64,000 bases of DNA from Alteromonas stellipolaris. Lineage in GTDB: Bacteria > Pseudomonadota > Gammaproteobacteria > Enterobacterales > Alteromonadaceae. The position numbers and the translations under genes were made by a program. Below are positions 1-8,794 of the stretch, piece by piece. Position 1 is the first letter of the stretch, and each line of letters opens with the position of its first letter. Where the stretch lies: NCBI RefSeq assembly GCF_001562115.1, contig NZ_CP013926.1, positions 2,356,001-2,420,000 of the forward strand, in the 5' to 3' direction. The notes beneath the pieces are model-generated. The model ran no database searches, was not told the DNA's origin, and was given only the letters and a program-made list of their open reading frames with translations.

Positions 1-1350
1 GAACCACGAACCTTAGAATTAAAACGCGTGGTTAAAGCCATGAACTTCCTAGCAAGTAATTCCCAACGAATTATGGATGAGGAAAATACACGTCTTGATC
101 TTCTTCGCCACAAAACTCAGTTTGATGTCGAATCCGAATTAGCCAATCGCGACTATTTTATCTCTATTCTTAAAGGCCAGTTGGCATTCAGAGATACCGA
201 AGGTGTGAATTGTATATTTCTACTGAGGGTTGTGGGGGGCCGAGAAGCATTTCTTCGCTCGGGGCCAGAAAACCGTAGAAAGCGACTTTTACAGTTCACC
301 ACCAATGTGAATGATTGCCTTGCACAGCACCATCACCATTACACCGATAGCAGAGTAGCTCGAATGCAGAAAAATGAGATTGTCATACTGCTAACGGAAA
401 CTCATGACATAGTGACAATTGCTGAGGCTATTCATGGTGCCTGTTTATCTGAGTTGTCTCAACAGGGCGATCCGAAATTGTATCAGTCTGTAGTACGGTT
501 GCGACCTGACGATGATGTGTCATCTGCGCTAATGCGCCTCGATACACTGCTCGATGATGCTGAAGATAGAAAAATGAGTGGACCATATATAGAAGGCTCT
601 CTCGACTCGTCTATTTCGTTGGTGGAAGAAAACCGTTGGAATAAGCTGCTCAAAGAAGGTATTGCTAATCAAGCGGTAGAAACGTTTAACTTTCCGGTAT
701 TAAATGCTGAAAGAGAACTAGTTCACTATCAAAGCTGGGCGGGTATTGAAATTGACAATGACTTGAGAAAAAGTGGCTATTATACCCACTGGGCGAGATA
801 CTTGGGCTTACTGCCTGCTTTAGAGCTAGCGACCATCAGCCACCTTTTCTCACATATAGTCAAAACTGGTACAAAAGCAAAGTTTGCCTTTCTGTGCTCT
901 GAGCAGTTTCTTCTTGATCAAGAAATTTTAGCGCAGCTGTATTTCCAAATAAAAATGAACGAGAACTTTGCCTCACAACTTAACTTCGAAGTGAGGGAAT
1001 CTACCGCGGCTCGCTTCCCTCATGAGTTTGAGTTATTTTGCTCCACGTTGAAAGCTAAAGGATGCGGCATCGGATTAAAGCGGGTTGGCGAATCTTTCTC
1101 TCAATTAATGAATGTGCAAGAACTTGGACTTGATTATGTGGTTATCGATTCTGCCTTTATGGCAGATATAGATCACAACCCTGCCAATCATGCTTTTATT
1201 AGAGGCTTCTGTTCACTTGCCCATACTTTTGGCATTCACGTTTATGCTGACGGTGTGAAGACAAATAACACTAAAGAGCTATTTGTGGAGTTAGGTGTAG
1301 ATGGCGTGGTATCGCATATTGAAGTTATAGAGCATCTTTTAAATGACTAA
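1..1350 (+). CDS. lapD: LapD-like c-di-GMP receptor, 5'-truncated by window edge
   Basis: The reading frame is open from base 1, so the true start and the periplasmic and HAMP parts lie to the left. The GTG at 28 is not the real start. What remains is the end of a HAMP-like linker (LELKRVVKAMN), a degenerate GGDEF domain (QKNEI where active enzymes have GGDEF) and a degenerate EAL domain (HYQSWAGIE in the EAL position, ADGVKT for AEGVET). Loss of both active sites is typical of LapD, the inner-membrane receptor that binds c-di-GMP and sequesters the periplasmic protease LapG, which protects the adhesin from cleavage. The neighbouring secretion genes and adhesin start support this role. lapG is not in the window and would be expected upstream. 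The 3' end overlaps the convergent LuxR gene by 26 bases. Confidence 0.8.
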   Translation, partial: EPRTLELKRVVKAMNFLASNSQRIMDEENTRLDLLRHKTQFDVESELANRDYFISILKGQLAFRDTEGVNCIFLLRVVGGREAFLRSGPENRRKRLLQFTTNVNDCLAQHHHHYTDSRVARMQKNEIVILLTETHDIVTIAEAIHGACLSELSQQGDPKLYQSVVRLRPDDDVSSALMRLDTLLDDAEDRKMSGPYIEGSLDSSISLVEENRWNKLLKEGIANQAVETFNFPVLNAERELVHYQSWAGIEIDNDLRKSGYYTHWARYLGLLPALELATISHLFSHIVKTGTKAKFAFLCSEQFLLDQEILAQLYFQIKMNENFASQLNFEVRESTAARFPHEFELFCSTLKAKGCGIGLKRVGESFSQLMNVQELGLDYVVIDSAFMADIDHNPANHAFIRGFCSLAHTFGIHVYADGVKTNNTKELFVELGVDGVVSHIEVIEHLLND

Positions 1351-1924
1351 ACTCGCCAAGCGACAGTAACAACCCTATTCTGTCTTTGGCGTTTAACTTC
1401 TTCAGAAGCGTGCCTACATGCTCTTTAATCGTTCTTTCTGCGAGCTTAAGGTTTCTCGCAATTTCTTTGTTACTCAAGCCCTCTAGAATACCCGTGAGTA
1501 CATCTCTTTCCCGCGCCGTTAATGTCGCAATTTCAGGTACTTTTTCTTTTAAACTCAGCGTAGTTGCAACTGCTGACGTTGTATTCACATAAAGCTCGTT
1601 GGGTACCCAAATTCCGCCTTCTTTTAACACCCGACTAACCGATTCAAAAAGAGATGGTTGTCCTAGTGCATGACAGTACGCCCTTGCGCCCAATAATAAC
1701 GCGGTCTGCATTTCAGGCCTATCGTAATGAAATGTTAATAAAATAACATTTCGACACTTCCCACTAGCGGCAATAATGTTTTCACGCCAATTTTTATGAA
1801 ATGTCGACACCCAAATACTGTCTTCTTTCTCGCAACGTACACTTTCAATATCAGAAAACTCAACCCAATCTATTGCGTCAACACCAAGATTCTTTTGAGA
1901 TGTATTCATAATATAATGTTTCAT
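1325..1924 (-). CDS. LuxR/NarL-family regulator linked to adhesin secretion genes
   Basis: A 199-residue protein with a clear C-terminal LuxR/GerE helix-turn-helix (LTARERDVLTGILEGLSNKEIA, read in two parts, then ERTIKEHVGTLLKKL). The N-terminal 120 residues have receiver-like spacing but no recognisable phospho-acceptor aspartate pocket, so it is probably an atypical, non-phosphorylated receiver. The start has a good Shine-Dalgarno (AAGGGAG, 7 bases before ATG). It directly follows lapC, with adjacent stop and start, so it is probably the last gene of the lapE-lapB-lapC transcript. A role in controlling adhesin or secretion genes is inferred from position only. Confidence 0.8.
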   Translation of the reverse strand: MKHYIMNTSQKNLGVDAIDWVEFSDIESVRCEKEDSIWVSTFHKNWRENIIAASGKCRNVILLTFHYDRPEMQTALLLGARAYCHALGQPSLFESVSRVLKEGGIWVPNELYVNTTSAVATTLSLKEKVPEIATLTARERDVLTGILEGLSNKEIARNLKLAERTIKEHVGTLLKKLNAKDRIGLLLSLGEFSHLKDAL

Positions 1925-3289
1925 CTATCGCTCCCTTAGTGCAGATGACGTAACGGTGAAAAGTGGAGACAGAATGTAATTCAACACCGTCTTTTTGCCT
2001 GTTAAGATATCTACCTGAACAATCATTCCCGGCATGATATCCAGCGGTGCATCAGCAATGGTTCTTTTGGTTTCTAGACGGACTAAGAAGTAGGTCTCAT
2101 CCTTCTCATTGGTAATAGCATCAGCGCTTATATGCTTTACTTCAGCATCCATACCACCATATATAGTGAAGTCATAAGCGCTAAATTTTAAGATGGCTTT
2201 TTGCCCCCCTCGAATGAACGCAATATCTTTAGGGGAAACCTTCGCTTCTACAATAAGCTGGTCGTCTTGGGGAATAAGCTCAATGACCGCACTTCCAGGT
2301 GTAATTACCCCGCCAACGGTGTTAATTAGTAGACGCTGAACCGTGCCATTAATTGGCGACCTGAGTTCAGCTTGCGAGACTACATCTTCTAACGTGGTTT
2401 GCGATTGTTGAAGGGTTGCCATTTCACCCACCGCATCGGTTAATTCTTGATTCCACCGATTGATGAGTTTTAGCCTACTTTCTTCTTTACTAATAACCTC
2501 TTCTTCAATGGTGGAAAGGCCTCGTTCGATAGCCACTTGCGACATGGCTATGTTTCCTTCAAGCTCTACAATTTGTCGCTCTAATCGTAAAATTTCAATT
2601 TCAGACACCGCTCCAGAATCTAATAGGGGTCTTGTAACGCCTAATTCCTTTTCGGTTAACGAAAGCACACTCTTGTATTGATAAAGGTTAGCTCTTTCTT
2701 GTTCAACATCTTGCTTGCGTTGCTGTATTCGACTATCAGAACCTGCTGCTACTTCATTTAATTCAGCAAGATTTGATTCAAAAAGCTTTCTTTCGTTTTC
2801 AACAATTTTAGGGGCTTGTTCAACTAAATCGGGCGAGAAAGCTAAACGAGTATTGTGCGTTAACGCTGAAAGACGCTGCACTTTGGCGGCAAGGGCGGCA
2901 AATTGTGTTGTATTTTCTTCTAAACTTGAAATGTAGCGTGTAGGGTCGACACGAAGTAATACATCGCCTTTTTGAACCTGTTGGCCTTCATTTACCAATA
3001 TATCTTGAACGATACCACCATCATATGATTGAAGGATTTGCAGCTGCTGTGAAGGGATCACTTTCCCTTCCCCTTTAGCTACCTCGTCTATCTCTGCAAA
3101 ATATGCCCAGACTAGCAATATGAGTAAGACCACTGCTACGCTGTACAAAAGCCGCTTCGCTTTAGCAGGAGTTTGCATAATTCTGGCCCATTCAGCTTCA
3201 AGTACCCAATCTTGGCCCGAAGGGGGCGCTAGCCATCCCCTTACTAGCTTATGCAAAATGCTATTTTTGTCGTCACTTTCAATCTTCAT
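1925..3289 (-). CDS. lapC: LapC-like type I secretion membrane fusion protein (HlyD family)
   Basis: 454 residues with one N-terminal transmembrane helix (about residues 47-65), a biotinyl-lipoyl-like half motif (VIPSQQLQILQSYDGGIV), a long coiled-coil hairpin (about 120-290) and a C-terminal beta-barrel. This is the normal layout and length of an HlyD/LapC adaptor that links the inner-membrane ABC exporter to the TolC-like outer-membrane protein. The start overlaps the stop of the ABC gene by 4 bases (ATGA), indicating translational coupling, and an AAAGGA sequence lies 8 bases upstream. The substrate is presumably the adhesin encoded divergently at 7643, which is broken here. Confidence 0.88.
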   Translation of the reverse strand: MKIESDDKNSILHKLVRGWLAPPSGQDWVLEAEWARIMQTPAKAKRLLYSVAVVLLILLVWAYFAEIDEVAKGEGKVIPSQQLQILQSYDGGIVQDILVNEGQQVQKGDVLLRVDPTRYISSLEENTTQFAALAAKVQRLSALTHNTRLAFSPDLVEQAPKIVENERKLFESNLAELNEVAAGSDSRIQQRKQDVEQERANLYQYKSVLSLTEKELGVTRPLLDSGAVSEIEILRLERQIVELEGNIAMSQVAIERGLSTIEEEVISKEESRLKLINRWNQELTDAVGEMATLQQSQTTLEDVVSQAELRSPINGTVQRLLINTVGGVITPGSAVIELIPQDDQLIVEAKVSPKDIAFIRGGQKAILKFSAYDFTIYGGMDAEVKHISADAITNEKDETYFLVRLETKRTIADAPLDIMPGMIVQVDILTGKKTVLNYILSPLFTVTSSALRER

Positions 3290-5442
3290 TGTGCCGTCCT
3301 TTGTTTAGAAGGTACCGGCTTAAACTGAGGTAAAACGTCCTCTTTTTTACCATCAGCTATTACTTTTCCGCTTTCGATAACAATGACTCTGTCGACTAAA
3401 TCCAGCAACGTAGTGCGATGGGTATTGAGGATAAATGTTTTGCCTTTAATCGCTTCTCGAATCGTTTCTTTCATCATGGCTTCATTCGCTGAATCCATGG
3501 CAGAAGTAGGTTCGTCCATAATGAATATCGCGGGGTTGTAAATCAGTGCACGGGCCAGTGAAACAGATTGACGTTGCCCACCTGACAATTGCTTCCCCCC
3601 TTCCCCAACTTGCTGTTCAAAACCGTTTCCGTGACTATTAACGACTTTCGCTAAGCCACATTGCTTAGCAATTTCCCATAGCCTCTCGTCATCTACCCCT
3701 CGATGTGCCGGCAATATATTCTCTTTTAGTGTGCCAGAGAAAAGATTCACATCTTGCGGCACATAGCCTATGTTTTGCCTAAGAAGGACAGGATCGTATT
3801 GCTTCATGTCAATTTCATCGAGTAACACTTGACCCGATTCGGCTTTATAGAACCCCATCAGTAATCGATTTAATGTAGATTTACCGCAGCCATTCTTCCC
3901 CAAAATGGCAACGTGCTCACCTTGCTTAATTGAAAAGTTTATATCTTTAAGTGCCAAGACGTTTTCATTAGGGTAGCGAAAGCAAAGCTGCTTAACATCA
4001 AGGTTTCCGCTTAACTGGCTGGCGTTTTTAACTTGCTTGTTGTCACCACCTTCTGATGGCAGTGACATGATATCGTCTAACGCATTTTTCGCAGTTTCAG
4101 CTTGATGATACTGAGCTAAAAGCGCAGCGGCTTGAGATACAGGCCCCATAGCCCGACTCGAAAGTAAGTACGCCGCTATTAGCCCACCTTGGGTAATTTC
4201 ACCTTCAATAATGAGGTACACACCGGTAAGAATTATCACTACACCGACGGATTGCTGAATCCACAGTGCAGAGTTGTTAACCGACATAGAAACTAAACGT
4301 AGTTTAGCATTCACTTTGGCTAAGAAGATGGTTTGCTTTTCCCATGCACTTTGCGTTCGGCTTTGATATCCAAAGGCTTTTAAATCTTCAAGTGCCGTAA
4401 CACTTTCAGTAATTAATGAACTTTTTCTGGCGCTAATCTCCATCGACTCTTCAGACAATGAGCGCATGACTCGCTGTGCTTTTAGGGCATATAGAAAGAG
4501 AATAGTTGTGCCCAATAAAATTGGAATGACTAGATAGATATCTATCATCGCAATGATAAACACAAACAGTAAACCAAAAGGCAAATCAACCAAGGCGACC
4601 AAGGTCAGTGAACCAAAGAAGTGACGAATACTCTCAAAAGATTGCAGGCTATTAATAAACGCACCACTTTTGGCGGGCCTATTGGTTAAATCGATTGAAA
4701 GTACTTTCTCCATAATTTTTGCAGACATGGTGACGTCTAAGCGACTAGCGGCAAGCTCTACAAAATATTGTCGCAAGACACGTAAGAGAAAATCTGCCGC
4801 TAATACTAAAAGCACGCCGATGGCTAGCGCCCACAATGTCTCCATCGCCGCGTTGGGCACTACCCGATCATATACATTCATCACAAATAGCGGTAGCGCT
4901 ATCGATAACAGGCTAATGAATATTGATGCCAGTAGAACATCACGATACAAGTCATACGCAGATTTTACTGATGACCAAAGCCAATGACCGACAGCGCTTT
5001 TTTCAACCTTGCCAGAAGGCGTTTCAGATTGGGCAACAGGACGCGCGAAAATTATGTAGCCGGTAAACTGCGAGGCGATTTGTCCACGTTCTACCGATAC
5101 CACAGCGGTACCTAGCTCTGGATAGGACACTTTCGCACTATCATCGGTTAATTCGTGTAAGACGCAGGCTTGTCTGCCTTCCATAATTAACACGGCGGGA
5201 AGCAAAGCAGCATTAATCTGCGTAATGTCTCTTTTTGCAGTACGACTTGCTAAACCAGCACGTTGGGCGGCACGCTCGAAGCCCGTGGGAGATAACTCAC
5301 CATTATCTAGAGGCAAACCACTGAGTAGGCTTACCCTAGAAACCGAAATATTGTGTGCTCGACAAATAATCATCAAGCAATCCATTAGCACGCCACCTTG
5401 ATTTTCCAAATAAGACAGCGCGCCTTTTTCTCCCTGAACCAT
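3286..5442 (-). CDS. lapB: LapB-like type I secretion ABC transporter with C39-like domain
   Basis: 718 residues. Residues 1 to about 130 form a C39-peptidase-like domain without the catalytic Cys context, typical of exporters of uncleaved substrates. About 155-440 is the six-helix ABC transmembrane region. About 480-718 is the ATPase: Walker A GKNGCGKST near residue 514, signature LSGGQ near 619, Walker B IFIMDEPTS near 641, and a TH(R) switch histidine. The inner-membrane exporter energises one-step secretion of the LapA-type adhesin through LapC and LapE. The ATG at 5442 has a strong GGAGGG just upstream. It lies 23 bases after lapE and overlaps lapC, so the three form one operon. Confidence 0.9.
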   Translation of the reverse strand: MVQGEKGALSYLENQGGVLMDCLMIICRAHNISVSRVSLLSGLPLDNGELSPTGFERAAQRAGLASRTAKRDITQINAALLPAVLIMEGRQACVLHELTDDSAKVSYPELGTAVVSVERGQIASQFTGYIIFARPVAQSETPSGKVEKSAVGHWLWSSVKSAYDLYRDVLLASIFISLLSIALPLFVMNVYDRVVPNAAMETLWALAIGVLLVLAADFLLRVLRQYFVELAASRLDVTMSAKIMEKVLSIDLTNRPAKSGAFINSLQSFESIRHFFGSLTLVALVDLPFGLLFVFIIAMIDIYLVIPILLGTTILFLYALKAQRVMRSLSEESMEISARKSSLITESVTALEDLKAFGYQSRTQSAWEKQTIFLAKVNAKLRLVSMSVNNSALWIQQSVGVVIILTGVYLIIEGEITQGGLIAAYLLSSRAMGPVSQAAALLAQYHQAETAKNALDDIMSLPSEGGDNKQVKNASQLSGNLDVKQLCFRYPNENVLALKDINFSIKQGEHVAILGKNGCGKSTLNRLLMGFYKAESGQVLLDEIDMKQYDPVLLRQNIGYVPQDVNLFSGTLKENILPAHRGVDDERLWEIAKQCGLAKVVNSHGNGFEQQVGEGGKQLSGGQRQSVSLARALIYNPAIFIMDEPTSAMDSANEAMMKETIREAIKGKTFILNTHRTTLLDLVDRVIVIESGKVIADGKKEDVLPQFKPVPSKQRTAQ

Positions 5443-5465
5443 TAACCCTCCGCGTCCTTTGCGAA

Positions 5466-7394
5466 TTAAAGCTGAATTATCGTGGCTTCAATTCGACGAT
5501 TTTTTGCATTTGCGGCTAGTGACTCTTCATCAATTAAAGGCCGCGTTTCGCCATAGCCTACCGAGGTAATACGGCGGCTACCTATGTCAGCGGACTCAAT
5601 TAGTAAAGCGGCAACTGCACTCGCTCGCCGTTCTGAAAGGCGTTGGTTATATGCCGCATCTCCATCTAACGAGGCATGACCGTGAATAATAACGCCGGCA
5701 TTGTCATACTGTTCAAGTGCATCAATAACTTGAGCAAGTGACGAGGTGTATTCAGACGAAATTTTGGATGAGTTTGATGCGAATGATATGTTGATACTAA
5801 AAGAGGCTAAAACTTGTGCATCATCTAAGGTGAAATCGGCAGCGCTTGCTGGGGTATTAATGGCTTGAGGTTCAAGTTCAGGTGCACTCGCTTCACATCC
5901 AAAATCATCAACCATGGCACCAGGTGCAGAATTAACGCAATCGTCCCATAGATCGACTATGCCATCTGAATCTGAATCTCGCTTTAAGATATTGCGCTCA
6001 TCATCTAACGATGTTCGGGTAGCTGGGCATACGTGATTGGGATCGTAACGAAGCTCTTTTTCTGCTAATTCACTTACACTGGCTACGCCATTTCTACTCA
6101 CTCCTAACGCTTTAACCAAAACCCCCGACGCAGCCAATAGACGTGCTCTCGCTTTTTCTAATGTATAGGTGGCTTGTACATAAGCTCTGCTCGACTCGTA
6201 ATACTCATTTTCTGAATCGAGCAAATCAAGAAGTGAACGTTCGCCAATAGTGAACTGATCCATATACGCCGACTTAACTCTGTCGGAAGACAATCTGTGT
6301 GCATTTAATGAAGGTAGCTGCTCGCTGATATTTTGAATATCGTTACGAGCAATTTGAATAGTTTGGCGCATATCAACACACGCTTTATCTCTTAAGTCTT
6401 TAGCTAAATCCACCTGTGAAAGTGCTTGCCTAATTGCCGCTCTGTCAGCACCGCCGTTGTATATATTATACGAAAAGTTAACCCCCACACTCGCTTCAGA
6501 AATAGTATTGTTTAACGCCGCTTCGTCTCGAGTTTGCGCCCCGTAACTCGCGGTTAAGTTAACTTGAGGATGATATCGACTTCTTGCGCTATCAATTGCA
6601 AAACGTTGTGCGTCGATATTATAAATTGTTGCATTGAAAGACGGATTAGTTTCGTATGCCGCTAACAATATGGATTCTAAATCCATTGCTACTGACGTAG
6701 GCATAGCCTCTGAAAGTGACACCTCGGCTAATGCTTCTGCAGGTTTCTCCCCAACAAGCCTTAAAAACCTAGCAGTTACATCATGCAAGTTAGACAGTTC
6801 AGTTAATACATTGGACTCTGACAGCGAAAGCCGACCACTAATTTGTTCCAAGTCAGCTCTTCGGCCAACACCTGCTATCACACTTTCTTCGATTTGCTTA
6901 AAGACATCCACATGTGTAATGAGGTTCTTTTCTGCCAATGAAAGCAACTCTCTATAAAGCTGAACATCCATATAAGCCAATGCGGTTTCAAGTGACTTTT
7001 GTTCTATCTCGCCCATCAATTCATAGTAACGAACCACTTGAGCTTGTTTGAACCTACTTACTTCGCTGGAGGTGAAAAAGCCATCGTAAAGTAATTGCGT
7101 TAACCTAATCTCAGCAGTGTGGCCTGCGTAATCTTGATCTAACCCATAATTTCTCTCGGTATAGGCGCTGGAAGCTAGAACGTCAATAGAAGGGAGATAA
7201 CCGGATTTAGCAATATCTACATCTTTCATGGCGATTTGGAGTTGCCGCCAACTGGCCTGAATTTCAGGGTTTGAATTAATAGATTTACTTACATATTGCT
7301 CTAAGGAAGCACTCGCCATTCTGGGCGAGGACTCTTGCGCAGACAAGGAAAATGTTACTAGCCCAAGTAGCCCAAAAATCTGTCTTTTCTTCAT
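5466..7394 (-). CDS. lapE: LapE/AggA-like TolC-family outer membrane protein fused to OmpA domain
   Basis: The first ~430 residues are a TolC-family outer-membrane efflux protein (signal peptide MKKRQIFGLLGLVTFSLSA, two repeats of the coiled-coil/beta-barrel unit). They are followed by a calcium-type acidic repeat (DSDSDGIVDLWDDC, thrombospondin type-3-like) and a C-terminal OmpA peptidoglycan-binding domain (GHASLDGDAAYNQRLSERRA, SVGYGETRPL). Family TolC proteins are about 450 residues, so the OmpA module is an extra fusion; in Shewanella-type loci, as I recall, the two are separate neighbouring genes. It forms the outer-membrane pore of the Lap secreton, and the OmpA domain could anchor it to the cell wall. 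The frame stays open to a TTG at 7445, but the ATG at 7394 starts the signal peptide and is preferred; ATG 7406 is an alternative. Confidence 0.87.
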   Translation of the reverse strand: MKKRQIFGLLGLVTFSLSAQESSPRMASASLEQYVSKSINSNPEIQASWRQLQIAMKDVDIAKSGYLPSIDVLASSAYTERNYGLDQDYAGHTAEIRLTQLLYDGFFTSSEVSRFKQAQVVRYYELMGEIEQKSLETALAYMDVQLYRELLSLAEKNLITHVDVFKQIEESVIAGVGRRADLEQISGRLSLSESNVLTELSNLHDVTARFLRLVGEKPAEALAEVSLSEAMPTSVAMDLESILLAAYETNPSFNATIYNIDAQRFAIDSARSRYHPQVNLTASYGAQTRDEAALNNTISEASVGVNFSYNIYNGGADRAAIRQALSQVDLAKDLRDKACVDMRQTIQIARNDIQNISEQLPSLNAHRLSSDRVKSAYMDQFTIGERSLLDLLDSENEYYESSRAYVQATYTLEKARARLLAASGVLVKALGVSRNGVASVSELAEKELRYDPNHVCPATRTSLDDERNILKRDSDSDGIVDLWDDCVNSAPGAMVDDFGCEASAPELEPQAINTPASAADFTLDDAQVLASFSINISFASNSSKISSEYTSSLAQVIDALEQYDNAGVIIHGHASLDGDAAYNQRLSERRASAVAALLIESADIGSRRITSVGYGETRPLIDEESLAANAKNRRIEATIIQL

Positions 7395-7642
7395 ACCTAC
7401 AGTACTCATATATATAAACAAACCCACATATAAAAGTTTTCTCAACGTGACTTTAGCCTAGTAGTAAATCTAAAGTCCTGCCAAATGATGGCGTGCAATT
7501 ATGTTTAAAATTAGCTAATTAGGGGAATACACCTAGAGAACCATTCGTCATATCACTACCTGTACCACGGTACGGTAACCATTTTCACTATCACTGCTAG
7601 GCTTTACTAGGTATGTAATGTGATAGATGAAAGGGATTTTAA
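7395..7642. promoter_or_regulatory. Divergent promoter region between lapE operon and adhesin gene
   Basis: About 250 AT-rich bases between the oppositely transcribed lapE operon and adhesin. The short inverted repeat GTACCACGGTAC (7562-7573) lies about 70 bases before the adhesin start and could be an operator, perhaps for the LuxR protein of the locus, but that is a guess. No confident -35/-10 pair was assigned. Confidence 0.4.
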
Positions 7643-8656
7643 ATGGTCGATGTAGTTATTGTAGAAGTAAATGGTGAAGTGTTGGTAGAGCGCCCAGAAA
7701 CGGGTGAGCAATTTGCTGTCCGTGAAAACACCACCTTATTGGATGGAGACAGCCTTACAATCCCCGATGGTAGTACAGTGCTTGTCAGTATTGATGGCAT
7801 TGTGAGAGAGTTACCTGCTGGCCAAACTGTTACTTTCCCTCTTCAATTGGCCTTTTCAGATGTTGACAGCGATGACGAATTTGCTGTTTTCGACGACAGC
7901 GTCGAAGATCTTAATGCATTGCTTGATCAAACTGGAGATAGCCAGGATCTCGACCAAGATTTTTTAGACGTACTTGCTGGCGATGATGATATTTTAGAGT
8001 CGTTAGAAGCCACCGCTGCTGGTTTAGATGGTGGCGGCGGTGCAGGTGGCAGTAACTTTGTTCGTGTCGACAGAATTAATGAAAATGTAGATCCCGTCGC
8101 TTTCGAATTTGAGCAAGGCGCCAACGATAACGAAGAGATAACGTCGGAACAGTTGGGTGACGGCGGTGACGAAGCCGCAGACATTACCATCACACTCGAC
8201 GCTATTCCTCTTAATAACGACTCTACCCCGACCTTATCGGGCAACACTGACGCAACGCCAGGTTCTACCGTAACGCTAACGGTGACTGATAGCGCCGGTA
8301 ACGTACAAACGCTTACCACCACTGTACAAGCTGATGGCACCTTCTCTGTGGATGTGCCTGTTGAATTAGCGGAAGGAGAATATTCCGTTGAAGCCAGCGT
8401 TACAGATGCCGCAGGCAATACTGCAACCGATGCAAATACCGGCGAAATTGACACGACTGCACCGGCCATTTCGTTAGATGCACAAGGCACAAACAACGAC
8501 ACTACGCCTACCCTGTCAGGCACTACTGATGCCGCACCAGGTTCGACCGTAACGCTAACGGTGACTGATAGCGCCGGTAACGTACAAACTTTTGCTAAAT
8601 CTACACCAGTGAGCATATTATACATACATGGACTCCTACCTAACCTTTGTGTGTGA
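7643..8656 (+). pseudogene. LapA-type giant adhesin, only the N-terminal 313 codons remain
   Basis: The start has AAAGGG 7 bases upstream. Residues 1 to about 120 match the LapA retention module, with the dialanine protease site TAAG at residues 124-127, then a Gly-rich linker (DGGGGAGGSN) and VRVDRINENVDP. From about residue 185 two Ig-like (Big) repeats begin (PTLSGNTDATPGSTVTLTV and a near copy). The second repeat loses homology after the bases at about 8588 and runs out of frame-specific sense to a TGA at 8656. Intact adhesins of this family have thousands of residues and end in RTX repeats and a C-terminal secretion signal. Both are absent and do not reappear in the window. The product would carry a LapG site but could not be recognised by the exporter. 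Confidence 0.85.
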
Positions 8657-8697
8657 CAACGTAAATGTTAGACCAACCTATTAGGTTGTGGAGTCCA
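8588..8697. mobile_element. Probable relic of insertion-sequence ends at the adhesin breakpoint
   Basis: The sequence joins the adhesin remnant to the first attC site. It contains an inverted pair TGGACTCC (8629-8636) and GGAGTCCA (8690-8697), 53 bases apart, with a smaller palindrome AACCTATTAGGTT between them. An ATGGACTCC is also found upstream of the IS110-family transposase remnant (10561-10569). This suggests the ends of a related element whose interior was lost. The region also holds ACCTAAC (8638-8644) and GTTAGACC (8667-8674), which look like attC core boxes. Interpretation is tentative. Confidence 0.35.
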
Positions 8698-8699
8698 AT

Positions 8700-8779
8700 T
8701 ATCTCGCTGGGACGCATACACGCGGGGCGGCTTCGCCATTATGCCCCACGTGCCTGCGCCCGTTATTGAAAAGTTAGAT
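8700..8779 (+). other. attC-like recombination site at left end of cassette array
   Basis: An imperfect stem joins bases 8709-8728 (GGGACGCATACACGCGGGGC) to 8743-8761 (GCCCCACGTGCCTGCGCCC) around a GGCTTCGCC mini-hairpin, followed by an R' core GTTAGAT at 8773. The recombination point would be between G8773 and T8774. It is very similar to the site at 12005-12103, as expected for cassettes collected by one integron. The 5' half of the cassette that owned this site is missing. Confidence 0.75.
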
Positions 8780-8794
8780 GGCACGGAAAGCTCA

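Noticed and set aside
7927..8625. Long reverse-strand open frame opposite the adhesin
   Set aside because: It is the shadow of the repetitive, low-stop adhesin repeats and has no promoter or homology.
8741..8794. Upstream in-frame start for the first cassette hydrolase
   Set aside because: The extension lies in the attC hairpin and has no ribosome site; ATG 8795 is the natural cassette start.
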